This document shows positions 11,901 through 26,484 of a DNA stretch of 64,000 bases, in pieces. The DNA lies in contig JAYKAV010002798.1 in NCBI GenBank assembly GCA_035582835.1, positions 1 to 64,000 of the forward strand, read 5' to 3'. The notes beneath the pieces were generated by a model. It saw only the letters and a program-made list of their open reading frames with translations. It had not been told where the DNA came from and did not search any database. Origin of the DNA: Phoebastria nigripes (Eukaryota > Chordata > Aves > Procellariiformes > Diomedeidae). Both the position numbers and the translations under genes were made by a program. The first letter of the stretch is position 1. Every line of letters starts with the position of its first letter.

Positions 11901-14900
11901 TAGCAGACTGGGAGAAAAAGAATGGACTTGCAACAACTTTAAATATTGTGAAAATATTAAAAAGATACATACTTACCTGTATATCTGTAAAAGTGTCAGA
12001 GAAGATGAGCTGTAGTTAATACCAGAACACCCAAAAATTTGAGATTCAGTTGAGTGGGTGAAACTGAATCTGGTGCTGTTATCAACCCAAGCTTCCAAAT
12101 GAAAGGGGAATCATTTACTGTTGTTTAAAATTTAAAAGTGGGAGGTTGGTAGACTTCATTAGATTTCTAACACTCTGTTTTAAATAGCTATTGTGACAGG
12201 CAATACCTCTGAACATATGCATGATAACAAAGTAGTTTGCCCTGATCAGACATATCACAATGAATATCAAATTAATTTGCAACATTAATACACTCCTGGA
12301 ATTACAATTTTATTCATTAAGAGCTCTGGATATATTGCTGACAGTCCCTGTGATTTAGTTCTGCAGAACTCATGATTAGAAATTCCAAGGAGAACAAGAC
12401 ATGCTGATTATCCAAAAATGACTTTCATTGTTAGCTGTGGGGAAGTACTGAAGTGAAACTTTTCTCACGGAAAGCAGAGGTAGCTGCATATTTATGCAGT
12501 GGTGCTGCTTTAAATTTGTTTTTAGTTTGTTCATTTTCATGGGTGAGAATGAGGGCTTAGACATGGAAAACATCTTTTCTGTTACTATTTAACACTATAG
12601 AATTGATTTTTTTGTATGTACTAAGCTCTTTATTTCTTTTGATTACTGGGAATCTTATTTTGTCCTCCCCAAGAAATGCAGGTAACTTTCGATTTAGTTT
12701 TGAAATATTTCATAGAAAAATTAGAGCTTTTCTCCAGTCCTTACTAAGGTAAACATACTTGTGGAACTTGCTTGAAGTGATTAAATGGGGCTTGCTTATA
12801 TGGTCCTGATGAGAAGGGGGGTCAGGCAAGCAAGAGTGGGTAATAATTAAAGCAGTAGTTCTACTGTTGCTGCCATAAGAAACTTCTTGTTTTGGAGATG
12901 TAACATTTCATGCCAGAATGAAATTATTCTATTCTACGTATGCTTTAATTTACTGCCAGGTATATAATAAGCCTCATAGCAATCACAGTGACGTACAGGT
13001 GTTAACACTTCCATTTTCCTGCGTGCATGGAAAATGATGTCCTGGTATACAAATTCTTTTGGTTCAACTATGAATTAGAGCTGTAAGAACTGTGAGATCC
13101 TCCTTTCTGCTATGCCTTGGTGAACTGAGAAGTCTCTTTAGATTGCAGCTATATCGTAGCACATATGCGAGGTATTGCAGGTTTTTGATTTGCAGACTAC
13201 TGTGCTAAGACAGTGCTAGATTCTATATGTGCTCTGTGTGTGTATGGGTGTTTGTATGTATATGTATGTGGAGTCACTTGCTCAAGTGGTCATCAGACTT
13301 CCCACTGGAAGATGAGTCACAAATACAAGATGTTTCTATCATGTAGCATCCTGGTGAGGGACTGGAGAACTGAAGACACAGTTCCTTTCTAAGAATGGTA
13401 CAATTGTGCCTGCTTCTTTATATATTTTAATGAAATCATTAAACCAACAACAGTAAAAGATTAAAATCGAAAAGGTGGTAAATACAGGCAGTTCCTTGAG
13501 TGGCTGAGCTAATTAATTCTACTTCTTTATGGATCTGTGTTTTGTGGTTGGATGCCTTAGTGTTTAATAAGGCAGAAACATTTCCTGTAGTTGAGGCATT
13601 CATAATGGCTCTTTTCACGGTGGATTGTCCAGTGTCTAATCAGAGTAAAGTTCACTTTGAACCCTTTTCCTTAATGAATGCACTAAGTTGTAATAATCTC
13701 TTAAGAAGCTTTTTTAACTTTAATAGTATGGATATGGAGGATATGGATACTGTACTGATACTTCACAGTCGACAGCTCATCTCTTGCCGTCTAGTAGAAA
13801 CAAATTGACATGGGAAGAGATTGTGAAGAATAACTGTAAACTGCCATTTGAAAACTGTAACATAAGAGAGCAAATCATAAAAATAGATTTCTTTTGTAAA
13901 GTAAAACAACAGTTTCATTAGTAGTTTAAATAACAGTGAGTGATAACATAACTCAACCTGAGTTTTTTGCAGTAGGAATACCTAAATGGTAGTTTAGTAG
14001 AGATTAGCAATAAATTGTTGCTGTGCGGATTTCCAGTGTGGGAAGGATGATAATCTGTAGAAAACATGAGGATGAAGAGTAAGAAATAACAAAACAAATC
14101 ATGATTATTTATTATAATTTAAAAATTTATTCCTTTTGGTGCTGTTCATGTTTGGTTTGTTTTTACTTTCTGCAAATGAGATGTATTTTATAGTTACAGT
14201 AGTTCAACACAATTAAATGCTTTTTAAGATACAGATTAATGCATTTGAAGGCACATTGGTGATTAACAAATATTTTTGTCTCTCTGGCCTTGCTCCTTGT
14301 GGTTGCGTCTTCATTAGGGAGAAGAAAATACGCGTTTAACTACATCTTAGTTCACCTGTAGCAACTAATACCAGATAAAATCCTCATTAAGACAAAGTCA
14401 GTTTGTAGTTTCAAGCCAAGTTAGCAGCTTTGAGTAAACTCTTGTTCCCTCTGGGCCCTCTGATGTTGTTGCCTAGCAAAACTGCAGACTGGTTTTTCTC
14501 ATCATCTGATTAATAGTGTCTATTTTTCACTCTATCAAGCATCAGTAACTTTGGGTGTCTAAACAGTGAAAGTCCTCTGATAAATTAGTTACCATGAGCC
14601 AATAATGCAATTATTTTATATTTTCACGGGGAGTATGTAGCCTTCTTGTTTGTGCACTACTTTTTCCCAAAAAGCTGAAAAGAAAGAATTTTGTAAACGT
14701 AGAGTTCAACTTCGAATCATTTAGGTACTCAAAACTTCCGTTAAAGCAGGTTCTCAATCTTCATTGGCTCAGAGAGCCTTGTTCAGTAGTAGGATTTTAT
14801 TAACACATAATGACAAAATATAAAAAGTCCTGGTGTGGATAAGGCAGCTATAGTTTTCATAGATAGTTATTATGATTGGATTTCAGATCCATCAGGGCTT

Positions 14901-17900
14901 CTTGTATAATGTTGGTTATCTATAGATGATGGCTTTGGGAGGACTGAGTAGAATTCAGTCTGGTTTTAAAAGCAAGCATTGGAAAATGCCCAAATGCCAG
15001 GTCTGTGCTGGAGGTCAGGCTGTGCTTCCCTCTGGTTGAGGCACCACGCTGCAGATTTCTAGTTACAGGACCCAGGTGAGGTCTCTGTCCCCTGAGGTAA
15101 TCCATGAGGACAAAAGAATAGGCTCAGTCCCTTCCAACCCCAGCCAACAGCCAGGTAAGCCCTTGAAGGAAGGACATTAATCAAGGATAGCCTTTGATGC
15201 CTGATCTATGGGCTTTCAGTGACAATGTCAAAGTTCCTGTTTTTTGTTCTAGTGCAGAACAAAAATATGAGTCAAAACCTCTGTGTTTCTTGCAAGATGC
15301 AGTTATGATTTTGATTAGTGTTTTCATCATAAACTGTTGAAGAGAAAGTAACTTTACATTTTGCAATTCTGGTATCATTTCAGTGTATGACTGAGGAGAA
15401 AATAGTGCTGAAATATTGAAAGGTGGCTGCTTGCTTACATGAAACTTATTTGAAAATTTGATGCCTATTTATGAAGGTAATTTCAGTTGTGGATTCTATG
15501 GTGCCTATAGATTAAGTCTGCTGGTATTTCAGGGCTTGGATGAAAACCTGTAAGTACTATAAGTGCTGTTTGAAAGGTAATTTGAGTTATTTTACTGGGG
15601 GCAAGTTTATTGGCTGACAGTCTAAAAATGAGTCAGCCCTATTAACAACTGTTCTTGAATATATCCATTAAAAGTTGGTATTTCATTTGGAGAAAGCCAC
15701 AGTTTAGAGAGTTAAGTATGCAAACTCTTTTCAGGAGACCAGGGCCTGGAAACTGTCTTGCTGTCACCACAGATAAGTAATGAATTTTTTTGTAGACACT
15801 TTCACTATTTGCTTATGCAGGCAATTGAGGCCTGTGGTCTGTGAGGTACTCTGAAACCTTTAAAAAACACCCAACCCACTACATAATACAATATAGTCTA
15901 ATTCCCGCCCCCCCCGCCCCCCGATTTCTGTCTTTCATTGAGATAGAAGAATGGACGTGGGTTTCTTGAGACCAAAAAAAAAAGTGAACAAATTTTACTT
16001 GATTTTGTTTTTTCTACGCTCAATGAAAATTTGCATTCAGGGAGTCAGCAGAAACATGATTTAAGCCTATACAGTAAATTAAGGTTTAACATAATGATAT
16101 CCTGACTATTTAGGTTGTTTTCTTTCCTAATATTTATGTTAGAAATGCTTGAAGTTTTCCTCTGAATAGATTAGAGAGGGGTATTTTATGCTAACCTACT
16201 GGCATCTCAGTACTTTGTCAGTATGATCTCTATGACCTACTCTATTCCTGGTCTGCCAAGAATATTTCTTTCTTTAGGACCTCATCCCGACCACATATCA
16301 CATTTGCAGCTTTGCATAAAATGGTTTGCTTGCTTTCTAGCTGCATTTGTGTTCAGCCGCACGTCAAATTGCACCAATAAAATAGTGGAGATTTTCTGTA
16401 TTTTTATTTTCTTGCTAGCATCAAGTCCATTCCTTTCTTAGGCTGCTATGAAGTTGGGATGAGATGCTAGGGTGCTAGATGTTTTTTTGAAATGAGTTCC
16501 ACAAGAAAGAATAGAGGGAGAGGAGGAGATGGAAGAAGATGAATAGCTAGAACAGAAAGTCTCCTAATCTTCATGGCATGATCGAAGACATTTTTAGCTG
16601 TGTCTGAACTATGGTGGTGTATCCTGGTCCCTTGATTGTCCAGACTCAGTGATTATTGGAAAATGCTCCCACTCTGTTTCTCCTGCGTGGCTTAGTTTCC
16701 TTTCTGTGCCATCAAAATTGGGAGGGTCAGAGGACTTACACAAGACCCAGGTCTTGCTGCAGGGTGGAACCATGGGGCAGCTGGAATGTGCACCTAGGAC
16801 TGCAGTTTTGGAGATACTTCCGGGTACCATGGATGGATGTGTGGGCTGCAGACTGCTTGGTTATTGAATAATATATAAAACTCAATATCCTTTCTTTCAA
16901 ATGCAATTATTCAAATCAATGCCAAGAAGAAGAGACTGGGAGAAGCAATAACGAAGGTGTGGGGTTTATTTTTGAAGAGAGAGGAGGTTGGGAATGTGTT
17001 TGAAGGAGAACAGGAAGATGGAACAAATTTAGATTTATGTGCAGTGCTACATATTCAGAGAAGGAACCCTTAGATTAAAAGCTGAAAGGGGCAAAGTTCT
17101 GCAGTGCAATGAACTGTGTCTTGAGGTATGTATAGCACAATGTGGTTGTGAAGCTAAAGCGTGCCTCTAAGCTCTCTCATAGTAACTATAATCAGTATGC
17201 TCACCAAAGGGCAGAACTTGGTCCTGTATTTTTATTTCATTGTAATACAGTTCAGATGTAGAAATTAAAAAATAGCTTTCTATTTTGAAGATAAAGAAAT
17301 CACATTCCTTATTTTCTGAACACTAGAGATGCTCTATTATAGTTGCATTTGCAGCAAAACTTTGCCTGTAAAAAAAATCAGTTATTTCCATGACTCATCT
17401 TGAAGGAAAAAAATAATACCCAGTACAACTTGTATTTTCTTTCAGTTTTTGCACTATAAAAAAATTGGTTCCTGTTAGGCAAAAAGGTGCTGGGTTGTTG
17501 CTTACTAGTAAGTTGAACAAGAGATTGGTTTATCCACCACCTCTGAATATTAGGCTAAGGTACCTAGGGTTGACTGTCCAAAAAAAGGCTGCTTTCCATG
17601 CTTCTGCTTTCCATCCTGCAGGCAATAATGTTTACTTACCCTTGTAAAGTCATTTGAGGTCTTGTATCTATGACAGTGCAAGTAGTAATTAGCAGTAATA
17701 CTGAACAGAGAGGGAAAAAAAAAAGGCTTAGAAGCACTGTATTTCATTTTTTTAAAAAATAATGGATTCTGACTTTATTTGCATAGCCAATGATTTATTT
17801 CTGTACACATTGTCTGCCAGAGATCCCTGTATAATATTGTCAAGTAATGAAATCTAAAGACACTATGGATTATTGTTTTGGTATATATGCAATGTTCAAT

Positions 17901-19901
17901 GTAAAGTGGTTTCATGCAGAGAACTGAAATGAGACACAGATGATTCATTTACACATTTATTTACTATCCTGCTTATTCTATCAGACTGAAATGGAGAACA
18001 ATGCATTTATTTTACAGACATTTGACATAAATTAAACAGATATTTTGATGTTAAACAATTGTACAGACTACAACATGCATATTAATATGTAGATTGGTGC
18101 AGAAATATTTAGTTGATCAGCAAAATCTAGTATGACAAAAATAATAATCACATTTCCTTTTTTATGAAGTTAAAATGCAGCTGATATGGAGACATTGATA
18201 CGAATACCACTAAATGTGAGAAGTTATTAGTCTAATGGAATCAGATGGTTAGCTGAAAAAATAAAGCTATTGTCAAACAGTCTTATCTACAAAAAGAAAT
18301 GAAATCAAAATGTTTCTAACAAATACAATAATAATGAAAAAAAGCATGTTTGATGCAATTACCATTGCAAAATGCCCTATTATTCCCCTGTCCCACCCCC
18401 AAATACAAACAACGCATGAAGCAAAAGCAGCATATTCTCCCACAAAATGTCTGGGGCATTTTGTAAAGGCAGATGAATGAGATTAGACAAGACTTATCAC
18501 ATATGCTTTTATCTCCTAGTGACAGTTCTTTAAAGAAAGGTATGTTGTTAATATAGCATTGTATGATGAAACGTTGCTAATTCTGTAAAATTGAACAGTA
18601 GTGAAGACACCGCTATCGCGCCAAGAGAACTTGAAAAAAATCCTGTTGTGCTTTTTCTGTTTGCAGCATTCAGAGCATTCACAGAGGAATACAAAGTAAA
18701 GTTCATTAAACTCAATAAAACTAATAATAGTCATGCTACCGTATCTATGAAACTAACACAGTCATAACTTATAAACATGAATTAGTACATATTTTTAGTT
18801 GATATTTACAGTGATCTTAAAGCAATAGGCTATGTATTCAACTCTCAGGTTTTTTTGTACACTAATCCCTCCATGTTTCAGCTTATCAGCATGGCTCCTT
18901 TGACTTTTGAAGGAGTTACACAGGTAAAACTCTGCATAACTCTCTGAAAATTTAGAGGTATAAATCCGGAACTCTGCATCCTAGCAGAAGTACCCATGAT
19001 TGTCCCCAACAGTGGTTTTTTTCTTTTTTTCATTTTGTAATATGTGTTAGAAACTGTTCCTTTTGCCTAAAGCTATAATATATTGCTCCATCCTTCAGTT
19101 TTATACAGGCAGAATTCCCATTGGCTTTCTGCTTAAGGACTTCAAGAACAGGCATAAATGTTTTGTATTCTGAACCTCCACTGAGAGATGCTATCTGAGC
19201 AAAACTTAGAGCGAAAATACCAGTATAAGACATACGTCCTTCACCTTGCAATTGTTAAAAAAGTAAGATAAGGAATAGGCTTTTTGTTTCTTGCATTACC
19301 TTTTACAAGATATGTCCTAGACATCAGAGCAACTAAGCACATGATCAAAACCCTACTAGCCCCACAATTTAAATAAATTTCAACTGATGATCCAAATGGA
19401 AACATATCTAGACATGGTAGATCAGCACAAAGTATTCAAGCTGGGCTTCTGATCCTCCATCACTGCTCAGCCATTTGCACAGCCATTTGCTTTTATCCAT
19501 ACCAGTATAAACTAAGAGTTACTGTTAAGTGAAATAGGGCTACTTGCAGTCAGTTTAATCATTCCACTGATTTAATGATTTTGGAGTGAGAGTCGATGTA
19601 GGGCTGTCTGTACTGTCTTAATCAAAAGTAACACACATTTTAGAGTAAACTGACTATAGAAATATGCAGTATTTAAGAGTGTGGTCCAAACTGCAAACCA
19701 CAACTATCCAAGGGTTATCATGAATTTATTGTTTAGATGATTCCACCTAGGTTAAGTTGGAGAACACACTGGGGACAATTTAATCTTTGGCTATATATTG
19801 CTCTTTTTATGCAATACCACTGATGACAATGGCAAAATTTGCTTGAGTAAGGGATTTAGCCAAGACTACATGGATTGGATGTAATAACCATGGCAGAGAT
19901 A
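8981..19901. other. Intergenic between TERF1 and KCNB2, no gene seen
   Basis: About 11 kb of AT-rich single-copy-looking sequence. The longest open frames (13500-13808 plus; 10222-10473 minus) encode no family I recognise and lack coding-like context. A C-rich run sits at 15904-15923. Parts could belong to an extended KCNB2 3' UTR or to regulatory DNA, but nothing in the sequence proves either. Confidence 0.55.
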
Positions 19902-20243
19902 GTCTATGTCTACATTAGCAAGTAGTACAACACAATAGAAGCAGATTTGTTGAGGAAAACAGTTTCTGCTGACAATTTACGCTATGTGTGTCAGGGGTAC
20001 TATTGTGGACTAGCTCTAGGCTGGTACCAAGGCCTGAGTGCTTTGTACTGGTTGCAGCACAGGAGGTGCCCTCATGGAACAGGTTTTCTGGTTCAGCTTC
20101 ATCTGAAAGTAACCCAGTTTGCATGGTCCAAGATTGCTCTGTGATGTGAACCAAAGCATGAGAAGCAGGGATAGCTGCGAGATTCACATTAAGAGAGCTC
20201 TCCCGATTTCCACCTAGATGCCAGTGTAAACATAGCCATAGAC
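19902..20243. mobile_element. MITE-like element with imperfect terminal inverted repeats
   Basis: The left end reads GTCTATGTCTACATTAGCA from about 19902. The reverse complement of the right end (about 20221-20243) reads GTCTATGGCTATGTTTACAC, so the ends are imperfect inverted repeats about 340 bases apart. No transposase is encoded. This fits an old non-autonomous DNA transposon, possibly hAT-like since the end motif resembles elements known from reptiles, but the family is inference. Target-site duplication was not established. Confidence 0.4.
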
Positions 20244-23200
20244 TTCCAGATTTAGAAGTGTACATTACTGCTGCTGATGTTAAATATGTATTTAAATACT
20301 TATTTGAGGTAAAAAATTAATCTAATGAAATTAATTACCCAGATTGCTCTTAGATTCAGGGTTTACATTAACCAGAGGACTACAGTCAATGTCTAAGGTA
20401 ACGACATGTCACCGTTCTGTTTGGTTCACAGGTATAATTAGGATAATCTTATCTTTTTTAATTAAATGTTAGCTAATAGTGTGTTCTTCAGCTGCTTTTA
20501 ATTAAAAAGAGCAATAATATTTGTGTGCTACTTCCTTGTTCTACAATGGGATCCATCTGGATCTGTGTTAGATGTCATAAAAGAAAATTAAATAGCAATC
20601 AATAATGATATAGGACTATAAGGTATCACTGCTGTTCTGGAAGAAATCTCCATTGCACTAAAGGGTAATACTTCTTAAATATCGTAACACTACATTTCAA
20701 AACAATATTATTTAAACCTGCAACAGAACAAATACAAANACAAGTATGTTACTCCACCTGCAGATGTCACATGGTGTATGATTACTGAACAAGAAACCAT
20801 CACACGATGCAATTTTGTCTCTGCCTGCCAGTCACCTAACCTTTCTTCATTAAGGAAACTGACAGAGTAGCTGCGAAGGATTTGGCTCCCAGAACACCTG
20901 ATCTGTTTTAGAATATGAAAGCATTTCAGCTGGAGTTTAAACTGAGTACCACTAAGTAATAAAAACGTACTGGACAGGAGACAAATATTCACACTTATAC
21001 TGATGGCTTTTACAAAAGCTCTTGCAAAAGCACTGAACAAATGCATTGAAACAACTTGCAGGTTGAGGGGGACACTGGAGGAGTCGGAGCATTTTAAAAC
21101 TAGAAAACATGAAGCTGTGAGATGATATGGCGGCAACAATAACAGAGAGAAATGACACTCAGTTCTTCTTGCTCCTTGGTTCAAATGCAGTAGAGTCCAT
21201 CTGGCCATTTGCACCAGACTATCAAAATTCTTTCCTGATAAACAAGACACACCTATCATCTCGTTCGGTGGGTTGTCTTCTAACTGCTCCCAAGAAGAAG
21301 AGAAGGTTGGTGTTTGGAGGGCCATGGGAAGAGATCCAAAGATCAACAAAGATAAGAACACACAGTATCTCCTTTTTCAGGAAAGTCTTCTGAAAAACGA
21401 TTACAGATCAGATGTTCATGTAGCAGGCGAGTGGGTAATAACATCATTGAAAATCTCGGTAGAGACCTCTTGGTTCTAGGATAAAAATTAAGATGGGGTA
21501 GGACTGGAATTAAATCTTTTGCTACTGGAATTTTTACCTCAGTAAGTGTGAACACGGACTATTCTATATATGTTTTCTTATATCTCTTGTTTATATAGTA
21601 TATTAAAACATGCCTTGTTTACTTACAGTTTTCTGCCTTTCTTCCCCCTTTGCTGTATTTGCATTTCTTGCTTGATCTGTGCTGGCTACTTTGAAAAAAA
21701 CGTATTTCTTGCATTTTTTTGCTTTTAAAATATTTTTTGCATGATCAAAATGTTAAACTTTATTCTCTATCCAAATGNTTCAAAAATTATATGAATGAAA
21801 AAAAACAGTCAGGTAGGCCCTGGACATTTTTACCAGGCTGACTGCATTTGCAATAGGGCTTGAAAAAGACAACTGGCTTTTGTACTGGGCTGCGGTTTAG
21901 AGATGAGGTTAAAGGAGTTAATTAAATGATTTGAAGGTAAACCTTGTTTCAAATAGACCTAAGGAAACAGAAGCTCAGTCTACATGTTGGGGAAGAGACC
22001 TACTTTTAAAAGAACTAGTTGTTTTTCAAGGAATAAAAATATGTTGCCCAGTGTTACCTGTTAGGAAAAGACTCAATAAGTTAATTGTCATTTTGATTTA
22101 CGTATGTTATAGGCAAAAATACAATTTTCTGTACACACTTTTGGTTACGTAATATTGTAGTAAAAAGCTCTTCAAGTCAGTTGCTCTAGTGTTAGATCGG
22201 ATATCACCTCTCTAACATCACTAATGTTTGAATTTTGAGACCAATTTTGAAGTGAGGACACAGTGCATTAGATTGCTGCATTAGCACAGAGGCTGCTATG
22301 TTCTATACAACGAAGCATTAAAAGGCCTTTTGTGTTTTTATTTAAAAAAGTGTATTTTATATAAATTCTGTAGTGCAATAACTTCCTACACCATGTTACA
22401 TTCTTTACATTATATGCTTCCCCTGTAAACAGCTTTCCTGTATGAACTTCCTTTGCAGTTTGTGCGATGTATTATTCCCCCCACCCTAGATTTGGATTCA
22501 TGTGACTATTTACTCAAAAATTGTTCTGATTACTCTGTGAACATCTTTTAAATGTGTACATTTGGTTCCATCACTGAAAAGGAATTAAAATTTTGATTCA
22601 GGATTCTGCAGTTAGTATAAAATATAAAAAATAGATTGATTGCAAAGCTATCTCCCTGAACAATCTTCATTTTCCAGTGATACGAAGAGTCAGACACACT
22701 TTCAGGTGCACAGGGGAGTACCTTCATCTTAAGACTCCTTAAGTTGTTTTGAAATTCCACAACTATTGGAGACTGACTCCAAAACTCAAAAACAACCCTC
22801 CCCTTACTGTGGTGAATGGCTAATAAGTCTGAAATGGCTTCAAAGTTTTAGAAAAACAGAAAAATATACTCAGGTAATTTTGCATAATTTGCTACATAGC
22901 AATTCATGATGAATGAAGTGATCCTGGACTGCACTTCTTACACGCGCTGTACTGGAATGAAAGCTAGGTCCAGTCCTGCAACTGCTCAAGTAAATGTTTT
23001 GATCAGGAATTATACATGAGCAGGTATTCAGGAGTGGATCCCATGTATGCAGTCAAGACTGGAAAAACCAAATGTCTAAACCTGTGCTTCTGGAAATAAT
23101 ATTCAGCATAGTCAAAAGTATATAATGAAATTATACCAAAAGTATGTCTAAAGCTTGGTCCTTTTGCTTCCAAGATTTCAAAAAAATACAACATCTGTTA

Positions 23201-26200
23201 ATAAAGAGAATTGCATTTCCTTTGTTGTACAATTTCAAAATAAATGTGCTTCTCTGAAAACATTTAAAATATGGCAGTCAATAAGGGCCTGGTCTTCTCA
23301 TCTGGTTTATATAGTTAAAGCTCCTGTTGATTTTAATCAAGACAGAGAGACTCTTGCTGTCCTCATTTATATTTCAGTCAGTCCCTTTTCCCGTCAGACT
23401 CCCATTGGTTTCAGGGGAAATTCATCTGCTCAAGGATTGAGGCTTTGACTTCACCACTATTGAATTAGTGATTTTAATAGGGCAGATTCAGGTTTGCATC
23501 AAGTTTAGCTCAGGAGAGCTTAAGGAATTAAACCTCTGCTCCTGCAATACCTTCCCTATGGCTGGACTCCTCCCTTTCCACCAAGTGGCACAGATCTGAG
23601 GGGGCTTTTCCAAAGCGTAAGGGTCACCTGGGAGAAAAAGCACACGGTAGGAACACAACACAGACCTCAGTCTTGCCAGAACAACTTCATTATCTTGAAT
23701 GGGATTTTTCTGTGGATCCAGAGCATGGGATCAGATCCCATTTGGACTTAATTTGGTCTTCATTAGTTCACTAGGATGTAAAGGCAGATCGAGCAGGCCC
23801 ATGTGATTTCATAAAACTGCACATAGAAAATACAGACCAACACTTTAGGCATATAAAAATTGACTGGCATTTAGTTTTAGTCACTGAAAATATCTAGGAA
23901 GAAAAAAATAAAAATAAATATAGAAGATTAATGACTATAAAATACTCAAGAGCTAAGTTTTGGAACAGTGAGACACAACATGATTGAAAAATGTTAAGCA
24001 GAATGCCATATAAATAGGTAAAACTGAATGCAGCAACAGGTTGCAATGAACTGCAACTAAGGACAACAAAATTCATTTTTATTTTGAGAATTAATGACCA
24101 GACATTGTTTGGAAAAAATAACATTATATTCCCAGTTTTTCAAATGACTGAAGAGACACCTCAAGGTTATCTTGTTACGGAAATCAGAAAACTTAAGGAA
24201 ATATAGAAAACCTTTTTTTTTTTTTTAAACCGAAGGATTGTGCTGTGCTTATTGTTTGGTTCAGCCACCAGACTCCGTATTTTGGGGCTTTTCAAACTTG
24301 TGTCTTTTCCATGGGCCAGGCTTGAGTGAGGTCTGTGGCATCAGCCCAACCATTTCAAGCAGAGGGCAATGTTGCAACAAAAATGCTTGCTCTTTTACAT
24401 TAAATGCATTAGGTGCCTGACTTTTACTCATTTAAGTGACAGAAAATGACACATAAGTAAAAATTAACCTAGGTCCTCTATGCGAAGTAGAAGCCTGCTG
24501 TTTCAAACCACATGTTGGTTGGTCTAAAGTGCTTTTAAGGCTTCCGTTCTTGCTGTCTCAGTGTCTTTGCAATGCTTGCTGTTACAGCGCTGACCTGGAG
24601 GAAGCATTCGCTCCCTTCTGTGCACGGGGAAGGGAGAGGCCCAATCTCCGGCAACAAGCCCGTGGAGCAACGGGGAACTGATGCTACAATTTCTAAACAC
24701 CTCCTCAGAGTTTTAACTGCTGGACCCTCTGCCTTTTAGCTGCGAGGCTGGACTGCTGGTCTTACAAAACTGTTGTAAGGGAGTATCCAATTTCAGCAGA
24801 AAAGCAGAGGACAGCAAAAAAATACCTGTATTCTGTTTTTTTTTAAAAAAAGAAAAAGAAGATTTTGTAGGACATGTCTGTGTAGCGGCATGCTTTTGCT
24901 TAGGATTAGGATTAATGAATTGAATAAACTTTTTATGATTTAGGGAATTAAAGCTATCTATAGGCCTTTTTATATTATAGCATAGGAAGCTGTTGGTGCT
25001 GGATAAAAAATTAATAGCTTTTTTCAGACAGTGGTTAGATGGGTACTTTGTAATGAAGGCTTTTGTTCAGCATCTTTCTTTTACAAAGCTGGAGAATATC
25101 AGAGAAACCAAAGATGCTTTGGCAGGATTGACATTGCCCTTTATTTAAGTATAGGGGAAAGCCTATACTCTGCTTTTGGAGCAGCCATGGGCATATGGAT
25201 TGAGGCAAAGTTGGTGAGTCAGGTGATACTTTCTGTCAGTCCAAATGATTAAACTGAAAAACACAGACAAGCTTCGGGGCATGGAAGACCTGGGAGAAGT
25301 CACATGTACTTGAAGCCTGTTTTTTCCAGCTATATGATTTGTGATAATAAAAGGTACTACTTCCCCCTACAAAGCTTGTCTCTCATGTCCTTACACCATA
25401 ACCGCTTCAACAACATCGCCAGTATTGAAGTATGGGCACTGCATGTAAAGCAAAGGGAAAGAGAGCTCAAAGGTCATGTAGAAGCAAATATTGTTAACTC
25501 AAAGGAAAAAAAGAATGTGGGTAGTATTTTTTTTAATACCAAGTTAAAAGAAATATTCTAAGAGCTTGAGTACTTTTGGATATGTCTATATAGCCATTTG
25601 GCACTATTTATTGCCACAGAAGTAACTCTATTTTTTTATTTTAAAAGGGAACGTTTTTTTTCTTAGTTATGAAATGTTGGCAGCTTTCTGTAAAAATATC
25701 AAATGCTTCAAGTTCTGGTCATTAAATCTTTGCTTTTCCTCACAGGATCATTAATTAAACTGACAAATGCAATAACTAAAGTTATGCAAATAAAAAAAAA
25801 AACATCATGATTTACAGCACAGATAAACTAAAATACTGTAGTCCTTAATTAACAGATACACTCATGAGCTTTTTAACAGAAAGCAAGATACGTGAGATGC
25901 TTTAAGTAGAAGTTGCAATTTTGCAACATAAGTCTGTACAAAACCTCCAGGCAGCACGCTGTGAAGGAAGTACCTGTGTCCCAGGAAATGCTTTTTCCAT
26001 AAATCCTTGCTAACAGTAGCTTTCCCCCCAGCCCCGAACTATTTACAAATATATGCATTTTGCAAGCTCAAAGCACCTTGTTTCACATCTTTATGAATGC
26101 ATGCATTGACATTTCATCCTTTCATGTGCAAATTCTAAAATTCATTGTAACCAAGAAAACAAAAAAAGTTAAAAGAGTTCAAAATCTGTCTACAATCATA

Positions 26201-26262
26201 AGTGAAAGGATCAAAAATGTCAGATGTTGCAGAACACTGGCTCCTAACAGAGCTCTCTTTAT
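20244..26262. other. Intergenic downstream of KCNB2; one long unexplained open frame
   Basis: Mostly AT-rich DNA without recognisable genes. It contains a 217-codon minus-strand open frame at 20708-21361, described in the findings and not called as a gene. A mildly CpG-enriched patch lies near 24580-24680. Several AATAAA signals on the minus strand (for example 25640-25635) would allow a longer KCNB2 3' UTR. Confidence 0.5.
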
Positions 26263-26484
26263 TTTATTCACTGTTCTTGAGTCATTTTTTTCCCTTTTTT
26301 TTCAGTTTGTTACAAAAAGCAGTCTTTTTTTTTTTTTAATTAAACAGTATTTAAACTAAACAACTCTTCATGCCATGCAAAAATAACATTTTATGCACTT
26401 TTTTTTGAGGCTTTCCATGTTTTAGTTCATAGGCATTACTAACTGTGTTTTAAGAAAAAGTATTTTTATTGCTTTTGTAACTAG
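26263..26484 (-). other. KCNB2: Likely proximal 3' UTR of KCNB2
   Basis: Sequence directly after the KCNB2 stop codon. It is AT-rich with T runs on the plus strand. The first plausible AATAAA signals on the minus strand are at 26268-26263 and the overlapping 26263-26258; one at about 26470-26465 is too close to the stop to be likely. The true end is unknown because further signals occur downstream. Confidence 0.4.

Noticed and set aside
21127..21393. Plus-strand 88-codon frame containing PKKKRR, like a nuclear localisation signal
   Set aside because: A short basic run arises easily from AAG/AGA-rich DNA. There is no other support, and it overlaps the longer minus-strand frame.
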